From Enhydrobacter aerosaccus (lineage in GTDB: Bacteria; Pseudomonadota; Alphaproteobacteria; Reyranellales; Reyranellaceae): a stretch of 64,000 bases of DNA. The stretch's first letter is position 1; each line of letters opens with the position of its first letter. The notes under the pieces are model-generated. The model worked only from the letters and a program-made list of their open reading frames with translations, had not been told where the DNA came from and did not search any database. The stretch is from the NCBI GenBank assembly GCA_903832005.1, contig CAIKZO010000070.1, forward strand, positions 62,001-126,000, in the 5' to 3' direction. The position numbers were made by a program, and so were the translations under genes. Below are positions 60,386 to 64,000 of the stretch, piece after piece.

Positions 60386-61420
60386 TCAGCCGGCGATCAG
60401 CGCCCGGATGGCGGCCTGGTCGAGTCCCTTTTCGCCGATCACGACGAGGCGGCCTTGCCGCGGCTCGCCCGACTTCCAGGCGCGATCGAACTGATGCTGG
60501 ATGCGGTTGCCCACACCCTGGACCAAGAGGCGCATCGGCTTACCCTTCACGTCGGCGAAACCCTTGGCGCGCAGAACGTCGTGCACCTCGGCGATCTTCT
60601 TGATGCGGTCGACCAGTTGCTGCGGCGTGTCGAACAACGGCAGGTCGACGATGAAGGTCTCGAAGTCCTCGTGATCGTGCTCGCCTTCGGCGTCGTGGTG
60701 CGAGGGGCGGCTGGCGAGATCGGCTTCGGCCGCAGCACCCAGCCCCAACAGCACCGACGTCGGCACCTTGCCGTTCTGCACTTCGACGATCTTCACGGCG
60801 CGCGACAGGGTCTTGTTGATTTCGGCAGTCACGTCCTTGCGCTCGCCGTCGGACATCAGGTCGGCCTTGTTCATCACGACGAGGTCGGCGCAGAGGAGCT
60901 GGTCCTCGAACACTTCCTCGAGCGGATTGTCGTGGTCGAGCGAGGAATCTTCCGCGCGCTGCTTGGCCAACGCTTCGGGGTCGTCGGCGAAGCGGCCCGC
61001 CGCCACCGCGGCGCCGTCGACCACCGCGATCACGCCATCCACCGTGACGCGCGAGGCGATCGCGGGCCAGTTGAAGGCCTGGACCAGCGGCTTGGGCAGC
61101 GCCAGGCCCGAGGTCTCGATCACGATATGCTCCGGCGGGTTGGGCCGGTTGAGCAGCGCCTCGAGTGCCGGCACGAAATCGTCGGCCACGGTGCAGCAGA
61201 TGCAGCCGTTGGCCAGCTCGACGATCGCATCCTCCGGGCAGCTCTCGATGCCGCAACTCTTCAGGATGTCGCCGTCGATGCCGACGTCGCCGAACTCATT
61301 GACGATCACGGCGAGGCGACGGCCTTCGGCGTTCTCGAGCACGTGGCGCACGAGCGTGGTCTTTCCGGCACCGAGGAACCCGGTGACGATGGTGCACGGG
61401 ACTTTCGCGACAGTGCTCAT
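60386..61420 (-). CDS. cobW: CobW-family GTP-binding metallochaperone
   Basis: A 344-residue G3E GTPase with P-loop GFLGAGKTTLV, the metal-binding GCICCTV, NKAD and a His-rich linker SHHDAEGEHDHED. CobW is thought to supply cobalt to the CobNST chelatase. ATG 61420 overlaps the stop of the DUF1636 gene (ATGA). Confidence 0.94.
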   Translation of the reverse strand: MSTVAKVPCTIVTGFLGAGKTTLVRHVLENAEGRRLAVIVNEFGDVGIDGDILKSCGIESCPEDAIVELANGCICCTVADDFVPALEALLNRPNPPEHIVIETSGLALPKPLVQAFNWPAIASRVTVDGVIAVVDGAAVAAGRFADDPEALAKQRAEDSSLDHDNPLEEVFEDQLLCADLVVMNKADLMSDGERKDVTAEINKTLSRAVKIVEVQNGKVPTSVLLGLGAAAEADLASRPSHHDAEGEHDHEDFETFIVDLPLFDTPQQLVDRIKKIAEVHDVLRAKGFADVKGKPMRLLVQGVGNRIQHQFDRAWKSGEPRQGRLVVIGEKGLDQAAIRALIAG

Positions 61421-61791
61421 TTCAATTCCTCCGGAAGACGCATCGGTGGCACGCGGGCGACGGTGTGCTGGCGGACATGGATCGGCCGCTCGCGCCACGG
61501 TACGAGCCCGTCTGGCGCGGTCTTGTGGGCGCGGGCGAACGTCAGGATATCGTCGATATTCTTCTCGGGATCGAGATCGCCTACCACATAGGTCCACTTG
61601 CCGGGCGCGGTGACGGCCGTGCTGCAAGAGCGCGTGCAATTGGACAGACACTCGACCGGCACGACATCAATGCCGCTCGCCTGGTCTTTCAAGGCCGCAT
61701 AGAGGCGCGCGCCGGGACGCACGTCTGCCGGCGGATCGCCCTCGCGGCGACAGGTCACACAAACGAAGAGTGTCGACACGTCATCCCTCAC
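61417..61791 (-). CDS. DUF1636 family protein, ferredoxin-like
   Basis: A 124-residue thioredoxin-fold [2Fe-2S]-ferredoxin-like protein, with Cys residues in LFVCVTCRREGD and ECLSNCTRSCSTAV. DUF1636 genes are a regular companion of cobW and cobN in alphaproteobacteria; a role in metal handling or redox is inferred. GTG 61791 was chosen, with a G-rich site (GGGGTGG) just upstream. It is the first gene after riboswitch 2. Confidence 0.87.
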   Translation of the reverse strand: MRDDVSTLFVCVTCRREGDPPADVRPGARLYAALKDQASGIDVVPVECLSNCTRSCSTAVTAPGKWTYVVGDLDPEKNIDDILTFARAHKTAPDGLVPWRERPIHVRQHTVARVPPMRLPEELK

Positions 61792-61793
61792 TT

Positions 61794-61809
61794 GGCGCCA
61801 CCCCGCGCC
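61794..61809 (-). promoter_or_regulatory. Hairpin presenting the ribosome-binding site of the DUF1636 gene
   Basis: On the minus strand GGCGC-GGGGTG-GCGCC folds with the G-rich ribosome-binding sequence in its loop, two bases before GTG 61791. It is a good candidate for the expression platform of riboswitch 2. Confidence 0.45.
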
Positions 61810-61826
61810 ATCGGTTCAATCCTCGT

Positions 61827-61987
61827 GACGGCAGGTTTCCTGGCTTCCGGGTCGTCGCCTCGGGCCGCCTTCCCGGTTTCCCTTGCGGTACTTCCAGTGG
61901 CACGTGGCCCTCAGCTCGCCGGCTACAGTTGCGGGGGCAGCCGCGGCTATACCGCGTTCCCTTTTGATCCCCGTGAGGGGCACCGTC
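61827..61987 (-). promoter_or_regulatory. Cobalamin riboswitch 2 (AdoCbl aptamer)
   Basis: On the minus strand: GGATCAAAAGGGAACGCGGT, GCCGCGGCTGCCCCCGCAACTGT, the B12-box GCCACTGG, CCGGGAAGG, and GACGACCCGGAAGCCAGGAAACCTGCC. P1 pairs GACGG near 61987 with CCGTC near 61827. It controls DUF1636-cobW-cobN-cobG-cobH-cobI-cobJ. Its core is nearly identical to riboswitch 1. Confidence 0.93.
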
Positions 61988-62047
61988 GTCCGCTTGATAG
62001 GGGCCGGGCGGCTTGATGACAAGGGCTTTGCCGAGCATTGTGGCTGC

Positions 62048-62659
62048 ATGACCACGGCAAACGACGACGACGCGCGGCACAAGGCCAAAATGGCCAACCG
62101 CAAGGCCGCACAAGATAAAGAGGTCGCGGCCAAGACCATCGAAAAAGGCCTGCTGATCGTCCACACCGGCAAGGGCAAGGGCAAATCGACGGCGGCCTTT
62201 GGCCTGATGATGCGGGCGCTAGGCCGCGGCTTTCGCTGCGGTGTCGTGCAGTTCGGCAAGGGCACCTGGCAATCCGGCGAACGTACGGCCGCGGAGCGCT
62301 TTGGCGATCAGGTCCAGTGGCACACGTTGGGTGAAGGCTTCACCTGGGAGACGCAGGATCGCGCGCGCGACGTCGCCGCGGCCGAGAAGGCGTGGGCGGT
62401 GACCGAGACGTTGATGGCCGATCCGGCGATCCGCTTCATTGTGCTCGACGAGCTCAACATCGCGCTACGCTACGACCATCTCGACATCGCCAAGGTGGTC
62501 GCCGCCTTGAAGGCACGGCGGCACGACCAGCACATCGTGGTCACCGGCCGCAACGCCAAGCAGGAGATGCTCGACGCTGCCGACCTCGTCACCGAGATGA
62601 CGCCGGTGAAGCATCACTTCGCGGCAGGCGTGAAGGCGCAGGAAGGCATCGAGTTCTAG
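62048..62659 (+). CDS. cobO: Cob(I)yrinic acid a,c-diamide adenosyltransferase
   Basis: A 203-residue CobA/CobO/BtuR-type ATP:corrinoid adenosyltransferase. The P-loop is [14 protein letters not shown], and [26 protein letters not shown] and [21 protein letters not shown] follow. ATG 62048 gives the normal family length. It is divergent from riboswitch 2, and its promoter lies in the 60-base gap or in the aptamer DNA. cobQ follows two bases after the stop. Confidence 0.95.
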   Translation: MTTANDDDARHKAKMANRKAAQDKEVAAKTIEKGLLIVHTGKGKGKSTAAFGLMMRALGRGFRCGVVQFGKGTWQSGERTAAERFGDQVQWHTLGEGFTWETQDRARDVAAAEKAWAVTETLMADPAIRFIVLDELNIALRYDHLDIAKVVAALKARRHDQHIVVTGRNAKQEMLDAADLVTEMTPVKHHFAAGVKAQEGIEF

Positions 62660-62660
62660 G

Positions 62661-64000
62661 GATGGCCCTCAAATTGGGTACGAGGGCCATCATGATCCAG
62701 GGCACGGGCTCGGATGTGGGCAAGTCGATGATCGTGGCGGGCCTCGCCCGCGCCTTCACCCGGCGCGGCCTCAATGTCCGGCCGTTCAAGCCGCAGAACA
62801 TGTCGAACAACGCGGCCGTCACCGCTGACGGTGGCGAGATCGGCCGCGCGCAGGCATTGCAGGCGCGCGCGGCAAAGGTGCCGCTCAGCGTGCACATGAA
62901 CCCGGTGCTGCTGAAGCCTCAGAGCGAGACCGGCTCGCAAATCATCGTGCAGGGCAAGGTCGTCGGCACCGCCAAGGCGCGCGAGTACCAGGCAATGAAG
63001 CCCAAGCTGCTGGGTGCCGTGATCGAGAGCTTCGGCAAGCTGGCCGCCGAGGCCGATCTCGTGCTGGTCGAGGGCGCAGGCTCCGCGTCCGAAGTGAACC
63101 TCCGCGCCGCCGACATCGCCAACATGGGCTTTGCCCGCGCCGCCAACGTGCCGGTCGTGCTGCTGGGCGACATCGACCGCGGCGGCGTGATCGCCAGCCT
63201 CGTCGGCACCAAGACCGTGATCGATCCCGCCGATGCGGCCATGATCGCGGGCTTCATCGTCAATCGCTTCCGCGGCGATCCCTCGCTGTTCGCCGACGGC
63301 ATGAGGATGATCGCCGACCGGACCGGCTGGAGGTCGCTCGGCCTCGTGCCGTATTTCGCGGATGCCTACAAGCTGCCGCCCGAGGATGCGCTCGGGCTGC
63401 CCACGATCGAGGGCCGCAGCAAGGGCGTGAAGATCGCCGTGCTGGCCTATCCGCGCATCGCCAATTTCGACGACTTCGATCCGCTGAAGCTCGAACCCGG
63501 CGTCGACCTGCTCTTCGTGCGGCACGGCGAGGCGATCCCCGGCGACTGCGCGCTGGTCATCCTGCCGGGCTCGAAGGCTACGATCGCCGATCTCGCCTCG
63601 TTGCGTGACGCCGGCTGGGACATCGACCTGCAGGCACATGTGCGGCGCGGCGGCCATGTGTTGGGCATCTGCGGCGGCTACCAGATGCTCGGCCGCAAGG
63701 TTGCCGACTTCGACGGGATCGAGGGCCCGCCCTCCTCCGTCGAAGGCCTGGGTCTGCTCGAGATCGAGACCGCCCTCGAGGGCGACAAGGTGCTGGTCGA
63801 GACCGCGGGCGAGACCGTCGACGGCAAGGTCCCCTTCAAGGGCTACGAAATCCATATCGGCCGCACGACCGGCGCGACGCGACCGCTCCTGCGGCTGGGC
63901 ACCGGCAAGCCCGACGGCATGGTGAGCGAGTCCGGCCGCATTGCCGGCTGCTATATCCACGGTCTTCTGACCGACGATCGCCAGCGCCGTCACTGGCTCG
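62661..64000 (+). CDS. cobQ: Cobyric acid synthase (3' end outside window)
   Basis: The first 446 residues of CobQ, truncated by the window edge near the expected end of about 480. The ATP-binding part shows [55 protein letters not shown] and [15 protein letters not shown]. The glutaminase domain has Cys in [13 protein letters not shown] and the His in [10 protein letters not shown]. It amidates the b, d, e and g side chains. ATG 62661 lies one base after the cobO stop region. Confidence 0.95.

Overview
This 64 kb window is high-G+C, densely packed DNA whose gene content points to an alphaproteobacterium. The evidence is an aerobic cob-type B12 pathway (CobG, CobN, BluB), several flavin monooxygenases of the luciferase-like (LLM) class, an SbmA/BacA-like transporter and OpgH. 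A Reyranella- or Bradyrhizobium-like source is a guess from gene style only; no rRNA or tRNA gene was seen. Start codons very often overlap the preceding stop as ATGA or GTGA, so most genes lie in long translationally coupled operons.

Layout. (1) Positions 1-6788, minus strand: one catabolic operon. It runs from two small unknown proteins through a Rieske oxygenase, a ring-cleavage-type VOC protein, a nitrate/sulfonate/taurine-type ABC importer (ATPase, binding protein, permease), an SDR and an IclR regulator to a gene cut by the window edge. A divergent SDR (6874-7653) shares its promoter region, which carries two IclR-like palindromes. (2) 7650-10553: an SbmA/BacA-like transporter, glucokinase and another SDR. 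(3) 10554-12392: a small accessory patch with hairpins, phased AAACGG repeats, an AT-rich stretch, a HigB-type toxin broken by one in-frame stop, its intact antitoxin and two small membrane proteins. (4) 12469-29331: an uptake and degradation region with a class V aminotransferase, a gamma-glutamyltransferase-like enzyme, four LLM monooxygenases, a DUF1028 protein, a complete dipeptide-type ABC importer, an M20 amidohydrolase and a Tat-exported dienelactone-hydrolase-like protein. (5) 29349-32573: a compact set of a RibD-like reductase, a GT4 glycosyltransferase, a divergent pterin-synthase-fold protein and an MDR dehydrogenase; I consider this the best candidate for an undescribed small-molecule pathway. 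(6) 32520-40702: OpgH, a sugar-type ABC importer without an ATPase, an aldo/keto reductase, a lipoprotein that fuses MORN repeats to a retropepsin-like domain, and an MFS transporter.

(7) 40911-64000 is a cobalamin region. Two cobalamin riboswitches, both read on the minus strand, head two operons. One covers a methyltransferase, a BtuB-like receptor and BtuF/BtuC/BtuD-type uptake genes. The other covers DUF1636, cobW, cobN, cobG, cobH, cobI and cobJ. A third minus-strand run (cobL, cobE, cobM, cobA, cobB, bluB and an unknown gene) lies between them. cobK stands alone on the plus strand, with its start codon overlapping that of cobL. cobO and cobQ run off the right edge. cobF, cobS, cobT and the late nucleotide-loop genes are not in the window.

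Functional assignments come from reading motifs and context; no database search was run.
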